Assembly (NCBI GenBank): GCA_012514255.1
Contig: JAAZAP010000358.1
Location: forward strand, 1 to 13,146
DNA length: 13,146 nucleotides
Direction of reading: 5' to 3'
Source of the DNA: Bacteroidales bacterium
Lineage (GTDB): Bacteria > Bacteroidota > Bacteroidia > Bacteroidales > VadinHA17
The notes beneath the pieces are model-generated. The model ran no database searches, was not told the DNA's origin, and worked only from the letters and a program-made list of their open reading frames with translations. Position numbers and translations under genes: made by a program. This document shows positions 6,683 through 13,146 of the stretch, piece after piece (the first letter of the stretch is position 1; the number at the start of each line of letters is the position of its first letter).

Positions 6683-7285
6683 ATGAAGAACAGAATCTTT
6701 TTAGCAATCGCTACCGTTGCCATTATGGCCCTCATGGCCAGCTGCGCAAAAGTTCCCCAGGAAGCTCTTGACAATGCAAAAGCCGCTCTTGAGTCAGCAC
6801 AGGCTGCTCAGACTGACATCTACTTCCCTGCAGAATTCACTGCTCTGAATGACTCACTCACAGTCATGCTCCAGAACATCGAAACACAGAAGTCGAAGTC
6901 GGCTAAGGATTTCAAAGCCATCAAGACCGCTGCAGAAGGCATCGCTCTGAAAGCTGCTGAACTGTCAGGCAATGTAGAAGCCAAGAAAGCTGAGGTAAAA
7001 GCTGAAGCTGAAACAATGATGACCGATGCCAAGACTCTCCTTGAGGAAGCCAAGGCACTCCTTCTCAAAGCTCCCAGAGGCAAGGAAGGCAGAGCTGTTG
7101 TTGAAGAGATGAAGACCGAACTGACTGACCTCGAGACATCACTCACCACCGAGGTGCAGGGCATGTTTGACGAAGGCACCAACTACATGGCAGTTGTTGA
7201 CAAGGTAAAAGCTGCTACCGAAAGAGTTAACGGCATCATCGCCGAGCTCAAGGCAGCTATGGAAAAAGCCGGTATCAAATTCTAA
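6683..7285 (+). CDS. small helical lipoprotein (possible peptidoglycan-associated, function unknown)
   Basis: A 200-residue protein with a lipoprotein signal peptide (MKNRIFLAIATVAIMALMAS) and Cys21 as the likely lipidated residue. The mature part is rich in Ala, Lys and Glu and should be almost entirely alpha-helical or coiled coil. Residues 28-60 contain an Ala-heptad stretch followed by DIYFPAEFTALNDSL. The same pattern (Ala-rich helix, then xIYxPxxF) occurs in the first transpeptidase downstream and recalls the DUF4398 type of envelope protein. The chain ends KAGIKF, with Lys as the next-to-last residue. It has its own promoter and a strong terminator, consistent with high expression. Its position before three L,D-transpeptidase-family genes suggests a role in cell-wall attachment, perhaps as a Braun-lipoprotein analogue; that is inference. 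The family itself I do not recognise with certainty. Confidence 0.8.
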   Translation: MKNRIFLAIATVAIMALMASCAKVPQEALDNAKAALESAQAAQTDIYFPAEFTALNDSLTVMLQNIETQKSKSAKDFKAIKTAAEGIALKAAELSGNVEAKKAEVKAEAETMMTDAKTLLEEAKALLLKAPRGKEGRAVVEEMKTELTDLETSLTTEVQGMFDEGTNYMAVVDKVKAATERVNGIIAELKAAMEKAGIKF

Positions 7286-7307
7286 GATACCACCGGCCAA
7301 CAGAATG

Positions 7308-7338
7308 ATCCCCGGGCCTTGTCCCGGGGATTTTTTTT
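7308..7338 (+). terminator. strong intrinsic terminator after the lipoprotein gene
   Basis: A perfect 9-bp stem (ATCCCCGGG at 7308-7316 with CCCGGGGAT at 7323-7331) closes a 6-base loop and is followed by eight T (7331-7338). It lies 22 bp after the lipoprotein stop and only 12 bp before the next start codon. It therefore separates high expression of the lipoprotein from lower expression of the transpeptidases. Confidence 0.92.
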
Positions 7339-7350
7339 AACTTCGCCCCC

Positions 7351-8481
7351 ATGAAAAGCGGAAGCCTGACCAACCTGGTTGTTTATTCCATTGTTGCAGC
7401 CGTTCTCCTGACGCTGGGCGTGCTGGCATTCCACGCGCTCGTCCCGGAGTCACCGCAGCCGGAGGTGGAGCAGGCTCGTGCCGCCGTCGCCAGGGCGCGG
7501 GATATGCAGTCGGGGATCTATTCGCCCAGGCTCTTTCGCGAAGCTCAGAACAACTACGATTCAGCTATGGCCGCATGGCGAAGCGAGAATGAACGCTTCA
7601 TCCTCCTGCGCAATTACGATCGGGTGATCATGTTCGCGGAAAGTGCAGAGAAAAAAGCTGAGGACGCAATGCGAAACACCGTCTCGCGCTCGAAGAGTCT
7701 GAAGAGCAGCCTTGAGAGCGAGATCGCACGCCTCAACAGGGAGATGGCATCGTTCGAGAAGATCTTCCTCTCAATGCCCCTGCCGCAGGATGTCAGGAAA
7801 AAGCACTCGCGCGGCAAACTGCTTATCAAGGAGGCGGAGATCGATTTCAGCAAGGAGCGATATGTGGATGGCAATCTGAAGATTACAGAGGCAAATGAGT
7901 ATATATCTGGCACATACAACCTTGCACGGAACACATTGCAGGATTACTTTAAGCATTACCCCTTCTGGCAGGAATGGGCCATGGAGGCCATCGAGAACAG
8001 TCGCAAGTCCGGATCATATGCCATTCTGGTCGAGAAAATTCCCCCGCAGTGCCATCTGTACCATGGAGGTAAAAAGAAATATACCTTTGAGGCAGAGTTC
8101 GGCAGCAACTGGCTGGGCGACAAGAAGAGCAGGGGAGACATGGCAACACCGGAAGGTAATTACAGGATCACTAAAAAGCTTTCAGGGGGTTCAACCAAGT
8201 ATTACAAGGCTCTACTGATCAACTATCCGAACAAAATAGACGTGCAGGAGTTCAATGAACGAATAAGGAGCGGGCAACTCCCGTTAGATGCCAGCATCGG
8301 CGACATGATTGAGATCCACGGTGACGGCGGCAAGGGTGGTCACTGGACACAGGGGTGCGTGGCTCTCAAAAACTCTGATATGGACATATTGTATAAACAT
8401 GCTTCAAAAGGAACGCCGGTAACAATCATCGGATCAGCTTTAACCCTTGAGGAATTCTTTTCCTCCAGAGAGAATTTATAA
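7351..8481 (+). CDS. membrane-anchored L,D-transpeptidase (YkuD domain, W-T-x-G-C type) with helical stalk
   Basis: A 376-residue protein. A short N-terminus leads into one membrane helix (about 8-30). A helical stalk follows (about 36-215), with coiled-coil character at 95-140 and the motif QSGIYSPRLFREAQNNYDSA at 53-72. The C-terminal part (about 222-362) is a YkuD L,D-transpeptidase domain. It has TPEGNY (266-271), catalytic-region His323 in EIHGDGG, and nucleophile Cys336 in HWTQGCVAL. The family's more common H-G-C is here Q-G-C, as in the subgroup with a W-T-x-G-C motif, so I take it as active. Such enzymes form or edit meso-DAP cross-links or attach proteins to peptidoglycan in the periplasm. 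The start lies 12 bp after a strong terminator, so transcription depends on read-through or a promoter overlapping the T-run. The stop shares one base with the next start. Confidence 0.88.
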   Translation: MKSGSLTNLVVYSIVAAVLLTLGVLAFHALVPESPQPEVEQARAAVARARDMQSGIYSPRLFREAQNNYDSAMAAWRSENERFILLRNYDRVIMFAESAEKKAEDAMRNTVSRSKSLKSSLESEIARLNREMASFEKIFLSMPLPQDVRKKHSRGKLLIKEAEIDFSKERYVDGNLKITEANEYISGTYNLARNTLQDYFKHYPFWQEWAMEAIENSRKSGSYAILVEKIPPQCHLYHGGKKKYTFEAEFGSNWLGDKKSRGDMATPEGNYRITKKLSGGSTKYYKALLINYPNKIDVQEFNERIRSGQLPLDASIGDMIEIHGDGGKGGHWTQGCVALKNSDMDILYKHASKGTPVTIIGSALTLEEFFSSRENL

Positions 8482-9254
8482 TGGAAGAGCAGAGCAAAAA
8501 TTTATCAGAGGAGACTGCACCGGGTATCATATCCAAAGCGAAAAGATACCTGGACATAGCGGTTGATTATGTAAAGACACATCGCAGGGCGATGACGACA
8601 TTTAAGGTCGTTGTGGCGACACTGGCATTGATGCTTATCCTTTCTATCCCTCTCTACCTCTCACCGGCCCTGCAACACTCCTGGGGGACCAGTCGTGCCG
8701 AGTGCAAAGCTGACTCGTCGCTTCTTGACAATCGTACCATCAGGCGGCAGATATCGGTAACAAAGAATGAGATCACACGCCTGGAGCGAAGGCTGGCGTC
8801 GTACATCCCAACGCAGACCTACCTGGTGATCAATACTGTTGACAACAGGTTCTCCCTTTACCGGAACCGGAAGCTTATTCGTGCGGGGTACTGTTCTTCA
8901 GGAAGTTACACTCTGCTCAAGACCGAGGGAGGGGACAAGGAATGGATATTCAAAACCCCGCGTGGCAGGTTGACCATACAGGGTAAGATCACCCATCCTG
9001 TCTGGCGGAAGCCGGACTGGGCATTTGTTGAAGAGGGTCTTCCCGTACCGGGGCCCACCCATCCCTCGAGGTATGAGTTTGGCGTTCTCGGCAAGTATGC
9101 AATGAGCCTCGGCGACGGCTACCTGATACATGGTACGCTTTACCAGCGGCAGTTGGGAATGCCTGTCACACACGGATGCATAAGGCTGGGCGATGCTGAT
9201 CTTGAGGCTGTATTCAATTCGCTCAGCGTAGGATCAAGGGTTTATATCTATTAA
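8481..9254 (+). CDS. membrane-anchored L,D-transpeptidase (YkuD domain, canonical HGC)
   Basis: A 257-residue protein with a cytoplasmic head (1-40, Lys/Arg-rich), one membrane helix (about 42-62), a short charged helix (88-106) and a YkuD domain (about 112-257). The catalytic motif is canonical: His217 in YLIHGT, then VTHGCIRL with His231 and nucleophile Cys233. TPRGRLTI (159-166) matches the family substrate-side strand. It lacks LysM or other wall-binding domains. Its ATG overlaps the stop of the preceding transpeptidase (TAATG), showing tight translational coupling. The two adjacent enzymes belong to different motif subgroups, so they are unlikely to be a recent duplication and may do different reactions (cross-linking versus protein or amino-acid exchange); this is inference. 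Confidence 0.92.
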   Translation: MEEQSKNLSEETAPGIISKAKRYLDIAVDYVKTHRRAMTTFKVVVATLALMLILSIPLYLSPALQHSWGTSRAECKADSSLLDNRTIRRQISVTKNEITRLERRLASYIPTQTYLVINTVDNRFSLYRNRKLIRAGYCSSGSYTLLKTEGGDKEWIFKTPRGRLTIQGKITHPVWRKPDWAFVEEGLPVPGPTHPSRYEFGVLGKYAMSLGDGYLIHGTLYQRQLGMPVTHGCIRLGDADLEAVFNSLSVGSRVYIY

Positions 9255-9266
9255 TAGCCATCTGCC

Positions 9267-10046
9267 ATGAAGCGTGAAACGAAAAAAAAGTTGATAATTG
9301 GCGGTGTAATAATAGGTCTCTTTCTAATCTATTATTGCGTAATGGCAGTGTTGGCAGTTAACCATACGGTTAGTGATTTTGATACTGCATATTTTACATC
9401 TTTGGAGCAGAATGAAGATGATACGATCAACCTGTGTGCCATCCCTGGCTACATAGATATAATCCGCCGGAAGGCTTTTCTCAGCTCGCAGCTGAAGATG
9501 GCCGAGTCAGATTCGATAGGGCTGCTTATCAATGTGCGTGACAGTGTCATCCAGCTACTTATCAAGGGGCTGCCTGTTCGTACTGTCACGATAGATGAGT
9601 ATGACGTCTCGCCGTTTTTTCACCGGGCCAACCAGGAGGCCATTTACAGCATGCTCTCAACGCCTTTGACCATCACAGGCATGAAAGCCACCTTCAAGAA
9701 GGACCCTGTCAGTGTCAAGATTGCACCGAAGGATACCACCGAGGCTGTTGTTGACACGAAGCCTGACACAACGGATTTCGAGGCAGTGTTCTTCACCCTT
9801 GATACTGAACCGAACATACGGTTTTACTTTGAGCAGCAGGAAGATACGATTGGTGCCGACCGGCGTGCCAGGTTCTTTTTTGATCTCAGGGACCGTACGA
9901 GGAATTCAGCGGCAACCATAAAGGATGTCATTCGGATGAAGATCCCGCCGTATGTACCATACATTAAGATATGGATCCCGAAGGCTGAGGCCAAGATCAT
10001 TTACAGGGCTATTCCGAGGGAGGGGCTGATAGTGCTTACGGAATAA
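9267..10046 (+). CDS. single-pass membrane protein, possible inactive relative of L,D-transpeptidases
   Basis: A 259-residue protein with a Lys-rich start, one membrane helix (about 9-31) and a periplasmic domain. I do not recognise its family. It starts 12 bp after the canonical transpeptidase and is the last gene of the three. Its pattern echoes YkuD domains. IGLLINVRDSVIQLLIKG (84-101) resembles the first strand pair of the neighbour (YLVINTVDNRFSLYRNRK). The C-terminal stretch IKIWIPKAEAKIIYRAI followed by LIVL resembles CIRLGDADLEAVFNSL followed by RVYIY. The catalytic His and Cys are absent: an Asp-Leu-Arg occurs where HGT is expected, and Tyr-Ile-Lys where HGC is expected. Residues 145-170 are a Lys/Asp/Thr-rich probable loop. 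A regulatory or scaffold partner for the two enzymes is plausible but unproven. Confidence 0.8.
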   Translation: MKRETKKKLIIGGVIIGLFLIYYCVMAVLAVNHTVSDFDTAYFTSLEQNEDDTINLCAIPGYIDIIRRKAFLSSQLKMAESDSIGLLINVRDSVIQLLIKGLPVRTVTIDEYDVSPFFHRANQEAIYSMLSTPLTITGMKATFKKDPVSVKIAPKDTTEAVVDTKPDTTDFEAVFFTLDTEPNIRFYFEQQEDTIGADRRARFFFDLRDRTRNSAATIKDVIRMKIPPYVPYIKIWIPKAEAKIIYRAIPREGLIVLTE

Positions 10047-10154
10047 TCTGTCTGTTTAAGGAATTGATGGAATTGACTCTATGTCCTTATATACGGGAAG
10101 AGTTTATTGTTTAAACGCAGTAGGATTACCAGGACAACGAATCCGAAAAAAGTG

Positions 10155-10162
10155 TAATTTTG
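10155..10162 (+). promoter_or_regulatory. -7 promoter element of tRNA-Lys
   Basis: TAATTTTG is identical to the -7 element of the tRNA-Ser promoter and matches TAnnTTTG. It lies 14 bp before the tRNA, so the leader is only a few nucleotides. A TTTG box is missing at the expected spacing. The 130 bp between the envelope block and this element contain no other feature apart from a GTTTAAAC palindrome at 10109-10116. Confidence 0.55.
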
Positions 10163-10176
10163 CACCGTTTAATTTC

Positions 10177-10252
<76 letters not shown>

Positions 10253-10263
10253 GGTGTACTAAA

Positions 10264-10288
10264 GGGGAGCCGCAAGGCTCCTTTTTTT
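10264..10288 (+). terminator. intrinsic terminator of tRNA-Lys
   Basis: GGAGCC (10266-10271) pairs with GGCTCC (10276-10281) around a GCAA tetraloop and is followed by seven T (10282-10288). It starts 12 bp after the tRNA. Confidence 0.92.
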
Positions 10289-10290
10289 CT

Positions 10291-10341
10291 TGGCTCAGAT
10301 GGCAGAGCATCCCGACACTTGTGTCGGGAGGGTCCAGGGTT
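10291..10341 (+). pseudogene. tRNA-like remnant with a palindrome in place of the anticodon arm
   Basis: Positions 10291-10309 match the D-arm region of the neighbouring tRNA-Lys (10184-10202) at 17 of 19 bases. Positions 10330-10341 match its variable-loop/T-arm segment (10220-10231) at 12 of 12. Between them the 17-base anticodon arm is replaced by a 20-base perfect palindrome (10310-10329) with 9-base arms TCCCGACAC/GTGTCGGGA. The acceptor stem and the end of the T arm are missing, and no 7-base anticodon loop can form, so it cannot be a working tRNA. Its last two bases are part of the stop codon of the minus-strand glycoside hydrolase. The palindrome could also serve as a stem terminating that gene. 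Confidence 0.7.
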
Positions 10342-11416
10342 ATTTCTCTGCAGCCTTCTTCTGGAACTCCAGTTCGCCTTTCATGGCACGGCTGAAGAAG
10401 AGGCCACCTTCGGTCAGATCGTAGTCCCACGATTTCAGCATCTGCGGCCACCACTGGGGATCATAGATCCAGCACATCCAGCTTATGCCACGCTCCTCCA
10501 GGAATCTGATGATACGATTGCCATAGTCGTTGTAATCTGGCGCATTCATATCTGTATGCAGCCCGAACTCAGTGGCAACCACAGGCACATAAGCAGCCGC
10601 AAAGGCGAAGTTCTCCTCCCACCTCGGCTCCCATGGCTGACCACGCTTAAAGGCATAGGGGTGGGTCACATAGGCAATCCCCCCGGCATTCACCGGATCA
10701 TCACGCAGGGGCGAAAGATCATATGCCCAGTCGAGCCCCGCCACCAGCGGAATGGTCTCGCGGTCATAGGCCCTTATCAGGCTGATCATGTGCTCATTGA
10801 TCTTTTTCCACACCGACCAGGGGAGTGACCCCAGCTCGCCCCGGTAGATGGTCGGCTCATTGAACAGCTCGTAGAAGGCAACAGTATTATGCCCTGCGAA
10901 GGTGCGTGCAATTGTTCTCCAGAACTCGTAGGTCTCTGTCTTCGTGGTGTTGTACATCGGGTCCTGGAAGAGCTCCATCCAGAGGTTCCCGATAGAGTGC
11001 CAGTCGATGATAACATACATCCCCAGGTCAGTGCACCAGTCAACTGCTTCGCGCAGAAGTTCCACGTATTTCCCGGGTGTTCGTTCGCGCCATGCCACAG
11101 GGTGTACAGGGATGCGCACTATCATGGCGCCGGTCTTTTTCACCTGCTCAAAATGAGCTTTGTTCCAGTGGCCCTGCCGCTCAATCTTGTCGGGGTCCGA
11201 GATTGACAGGCCCCGGAAGAGCACAGCCTGACCGTCAGAAGTGACAAACTTGTTGCCCTGAACCCTGATAAGGGGAAGGATTTTTGCCTTCGGATCAGGG
11301 TCGGGCCTGGCCGTCGGATCGCCGAAGTACCACGGTTTGGTTTCCTGGGCACAAAGGGCCTGCGAGGCAAAGAGTGCAGTCAGCAGGATAATTGCCATAA
11401 GTGATCTTGTTTTCAT
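10340..11416 (-). CDS. secreted glycoside hydrolase of the GH5 (cellulase-like) type
   Basis: A 358-residue protein with a Sec signal peptide (hydrophobic 5-20, likely cleavage after LCA, residue 23). The mature chain is a (beta/alpha)8-barrel glycoside hydrolase of clan GH-A, most like family 5. FRGLSI (67-72), R101 in VRIPV, DWH (138-140), the acid/base Glu187 in ELFNEP and the nucleophile Glu283 in VATEFG are all present. H252 and Y254 in THPYAF are typical barrel residues. There is no carbohydrate-binding or dockerin module. Likely substrates are beta-1,4-linked glucans or mannans; the exact one cannot be told. No SusC/SusD genes or other polysaccharide-utilisation genes lie nearby, so it is a stand-alone enzyme here. 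The stop codon abuts the tRNA-like remnant. Confidence 0.85.
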   Translation of the reverse strand: MKTRSLMAIILLTALFASQALCAQETKPWYFGDPTARPDPDPKAKILPLIRVQGNKFVTSDGQAVLFRGLSISDPDKIERQGHWNKAHFEQVKKTGAMIVRIPVHPVAWRERTPGKYVELLREAVDWCTDLGMYVIIDWHSIGNLWMELFQDPMYNTTKTETYEFWRTIARTFAGHNTVAFYELFNEPTIYRGELGSLPWSVWKKINEHMISLIRAYDRETIPLVAGLDWAYDLSPLRDDPVNAGGIAYVTHPYAFKRGQPWEPRWEENFAFAAAYVPVVATEFGLHTDMNAPDYNDYGNRIIRFLEERGISWMCWIYDPQWWPQMLKSWDYDLTEGGLFFSRAMKGELEFQKKAAEK

Positions 11417-11473
11417 ATAGCTGGTTGGTGTTTGATTGACCGGTTAAAAGCTCCTGTGATGATTTGTAGAACA

Positions 11474-11504
11474 TGAAATTACTAAAACATCTCTTACTGT
11501 CAAA
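11474..11504 (-). promoter_or_regulatory. weak candidate promoter for the glycoside hydrolase
   Basis: On the minus strand TTTG (11504-11501) is followed after 19 bp by TAATTTCA (11481-11474). The spacing is right for a Bacteroidetes promoter, but the -7 element matches TAnnTTTG only in its first six positions. The leader would be about 50 nt. No equally good candidate was found for the divergent dehydrogenase gene. Confidence 0.3.
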
Positions 11505-11569
11505 GAGTCCTTTAAGAACAATTGGCGACAGGCATTGTTATCCGGGTAACAAATCAATTAATGAAAGTT

Positions 11570-12583
11570 ATGAGTACTGTGAAAGTTGCTTTTTTCGATG
11601 CCAAATCCTATGACATTGAATCGTTTAATGAGCTGAACCGTGATTTCGGATTAACAATAAAATATTTCAAGTTCCATCTGACGCCTGACAATGTAGTCCT
11701 GGCGCAGGGGTATGACGCTGTGATCATCTTCGTGAATGACACCGTCGATGCAGAGATGATAATGAAGCTTAAGGAGCACGGGGTAAAGCTTATTGCTCTT
11801 CGCTCTGCGGGATTCAACAATGTGGACCTGAAGGCTGCTCTCAACAATATAAGTGTAGTGCGGGTGCCGGCATATTCGCCCCATGCCATCGCGGAGCACA
11901 CTGTGGCGCTCATGCTCACCCTCAACCGGAAGGTGCACAGGGCTTACTTTCGCACGCGCGACACCAACTTCGCCCTTAACGGGCTGCTGGGATTCGACAT
12001 GCACGGCAAGACAGCCGGGGTGATCGGCACGGGAAGGATCGGCAGGGTGCTGGTGAAGATCCTGAGGGGGTTCGGGATGGAGGTGCTGCTCACCGACAAT
12101 TATCCTGATGCTGCGTTTGCCGCTGATACCGGCAGCAGTTATGTGAGCCTTGAAGAGCTTTACAGGCGGTCAGACATCATCTCGCTGAACTGTCCGCTTA
12201 CGCGTGAAACGGAATACATGATCAACTCAGAATCCATCGGGATGATGAAGAAGGGGGTGATGCTCATCAATACCGGTCGCGGCAAGCTGATAAGGACAGC
12301 CGATCTGATTGAGGGGCTCAAGAGCGGGCAGATCGGATCAGCCGGTCTCGATGTATACGAAGAGGAAAGCCAGTTCTTCTTCGAGGATCTCTCTGACAGG
12401 GTGCTGGCTGATGACGTGCTGGCGCGGCTCTTGACATTCAACAATGTGATCATCACATCGCACCAGGGATTCTTTACCCGCGAAGCCATACGCAACATCG
12501 CGGAAACAACACTGAAAAACATTGATGACTTTTTTGCCGGCCGTAAGCTGGTGAATGAGGTGTGCTTTAACTGTGGCAACTGA
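11570..12583 (+). CDS. ldhA: D-lactate dehydrogenase (fermentative, NAD-dependent, LdhA type)
   Basis: A 337-residue D-2-hydroxyacid dehydrogenase that reduces pyruvate to D-lactate with NADH in the cytoplasm. It follows E. coli LdhA closely through RVPAYSPHAIAEHTVALM and the LNRKVHRAYFRTRD segment. The nucleotide-binding loop is GVIGTGRIG (150-158). The catalytic set is present with E. coli spacing: Arg237 in NTGRG, Glu266 after DVYEE, and His298 in SHQGFF. The acidic FFFEDLSDRVLADDVL loop (269-284) is also typical of LdhA. I chose ATG 11570 (MSTVKVAFFDAK) because it matches the family start; ATG 11561 would add three residues. A frame opening at a TTG at 11522 is less likely. The C-terminus ends CFNCGN, slightly longer than usual. 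It probably regenerates NAD during fermentation. Confidence 0.92.
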   Translation: MSTVKVAFFDAKSYDIESFNELNRDFGLTIKYFKFHLTPDNVVLAQGYDAVIIFVNDTVDAEMIMKLKEHGVKLIALRSAGFNNVDLKAALNNISVVRVPAYSPHAIAEHTVALMLTLNRKVHRAYFRTRDTNFALNGLLGFDMHGKTAGVIGTGRIGRVLVKILRGFGMEVLLTDNYPDAAFAADTGSSYVSLEELYRRSDIISLNCPLTRETEYMINSESIGMMKKGVMLINTGRGKLIRTADLIEGLKSGQIGSAGLDVYEEESQFFFEDLSDRVLADDVLARLLTFNNVIITSHQGFFTREAIRNIAETTLKNIDDFFAGRKLVNEVCFNCGN

Positions 12584-12605
12584 CTACCAGGCTGCAAGCA
12601 TAAGA

Positions 12606-12638
12606 AGAGGGGGCTCCGTACTTGCCGGGGCCCCCTCT
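12606..12638. terminator. terminator-like hairpin between convergent genes
   Basis: AGAGGGGGC (12606-12614) pairs with GCCCCCTCT (12630-12638). The stem extends inward by TCC/GGG to 12 bp with one wobble and a 9-base loop. It sits between the convergent dehydrogenase and superoxide dismutase genes and could serve both. Neither side has a clear T-run, so it is weaker evidence than the other terminators. Confidence 0.55.
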
Positions 12639-12665
12639 CTACAATTGGTTATCTGATTAGATGAA

Positions 12666-13146
12666 TTACTTCATAGCCTTCCTGTACAGCTCGGCCACCT
12701 TGTTCCAGTTGACCACGTTCCAGTAGTTGCCTACATATTCAGGCCTGCGATTCTGGTACTTGAGATAATAGGCGTGCTCCCACACATCGAGGCCAAGTAT
12801 TGGCTTCCCGCGCTTCGCTGCCACATCCATCAGCGGGTTGTCCTGGTTCGGGGTCTGGGAGACGAAAAGCTTGCCGTTGGCATCAACTGCCAGCCATGCC
12901 CAGCCGCTTCCGAACTGTGTCTTTGCGGCGCTCTCAAAGTCGGCCTTGAACTTGTCAAATGAACCGAATGTCTCTTCTATTGCCTTGAGCAGCTCGCCCT
13001 CAGGCTGACCGCCTGCATTCGGTCCCATCACTTTCCAGAAGAGCATGTGGTTATAATACCCTCCTCCATTGTTGCGTATAGCCGAAGAGTAGATGCTCAC
13101 CCTGCTGAAGATGTCTTCAAGCGGGAGGTTATCAATTTTCGCTTCG
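12666..13146 (-). CDS. sodB: superoxide dismutase, Fe/Mn family (partial, N-terminus beyond right edge)
   Basis: The C-terminal 159 residues of an Fe/Mn superoxide dismutase, which converts superoxide to oxygen and hydrogen peroxide. The reading frame continues uninterrupted to the window edge ([16 protein letters not shown]), so a GTG inside it at 13100 is not the start. Three metal ligands are visible, numbered in the fragment: His33 in YYNHMLFW, Asp120 and His124 in LDVWEHAY. The first His ligand lies off the edge. The second-sphere residues are of the Mn type: GGGYYNH with Gly, and Gln101 in TPNQDNPLM, rather than the Gln-x-x-N-H and Ala/Thr pattern of Fe enzymes. Metal use is inferred; cambialistic enzymes exist in this phylum. 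The symbol follows common annotation of the family and not the metal. Confidence 0.93.
   Translation of the reverse strand, partial: EAKIDNLPLEDIFSRVSIYSSAIRNNGGGYYNHMLFWKVMGPNAGGQPEGELLKAIEETFGSFDKFKADFESAAKTQFGSGWAWLAVDANGKLFVSQTPNQDNPLMDVAAKRGKPILGLDVWEHAYYLKYQNRRPEYVGNYWNVVNWNKVAELYRKAMK

Noticed and set aside
11522..11569. TTG-initiated extension of the D-lactate dehydrogenase
   Set aside because: The added residues have no counterpart in LdhA proteins; the ATG at 11570 gives the normal start.
13098..13100. GTG as the start of the superoxide dismutase
   Set aside because: The frame continues upstream to the edge with recognisable family sequence, so the gene is truncated by the window and starts beyond it.

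Overview
The window looks like chromosomal DNA of a member of the Bacteroidota, most likely an uncultured Bacteroidales. The evidence is indirect. Several genes and both tRNAs have Bacteroidetes-type promoter elements (TAnnTTTG, once with a TTTG box 20 bp upstream). Start codons mostly lack a Shine-Dalgarno sequence and sit behind A-rich leaders. The protein families (ABC-F, single-chain acyl-ACP thioesterase, lipoproteins with short helical signal peptides) fit that phylum. Most of the window is ordinary housekeeping and envelope DNA; no phage, transposase or defence genes are visible.

Left part, minus strand (1-2857): an operon reading leftwards encodes an ABC-F ATPase, an overlapping acyl-ACP thioesterase, and the first 20 codons of an exported or membrane protein that runs off the left edge. 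Upstream, 2898-3128 is non-coding: a G-run tract and a symmetrical array of four 47-bp-spaced palindromic repeats, two in each orientation.

Middle, plus strand (3191-6125): a lipid-anchored alpha/beta hydrolase is followed after 5 bp by an RlmD-type 23S rRNA uracil-C5 methyltransferase (GTG start). A full TTTG-20-TAnnTTTG promoter then drives tRNA-Ser(GCU), which ends in an intrinsic terminator. About 480 bp without a convincing gene follow, containing repeated short inverted repeats.

Envelope block, plus strand (6608-10046): a well-promoted, strongly terminated small helical lipoprotein is followed by three tightly packed genes. These are an L,D-transpeptidase of the W-T-x-G-C type with a long helical stalk, a canonical L,D-transpeptidase of the H-G-C type, and a single-pass protein that looks like a catalytically dead relative. 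The lipoprotein and the first transpeptidase share a helical motif. I suggest, as inference only, that the block is a peptidoglycan cross-linking or lipoprotein-anchoring module analogous to Braun lipoprotein plus its transpeptidases. This is the most interesting part of the window.

Right part (10155-13146): tRNA-Lys(CUU) with an encoded CCA and a terminator is followed at once by a tRNA-like remnant in which the anticodon arm is replaced by a perfect palindrome. The remnant runs into the stop codon of a secreted family-5-type glycoside hydrolase on the minus strand. Then come a fermentative D-lactate dehydrogenase (plus strand), a convergent terminator-like hairpin, and the C-terminal 159 residues of a superoxide dismutase with Mn-type residues, cut by the right edge.
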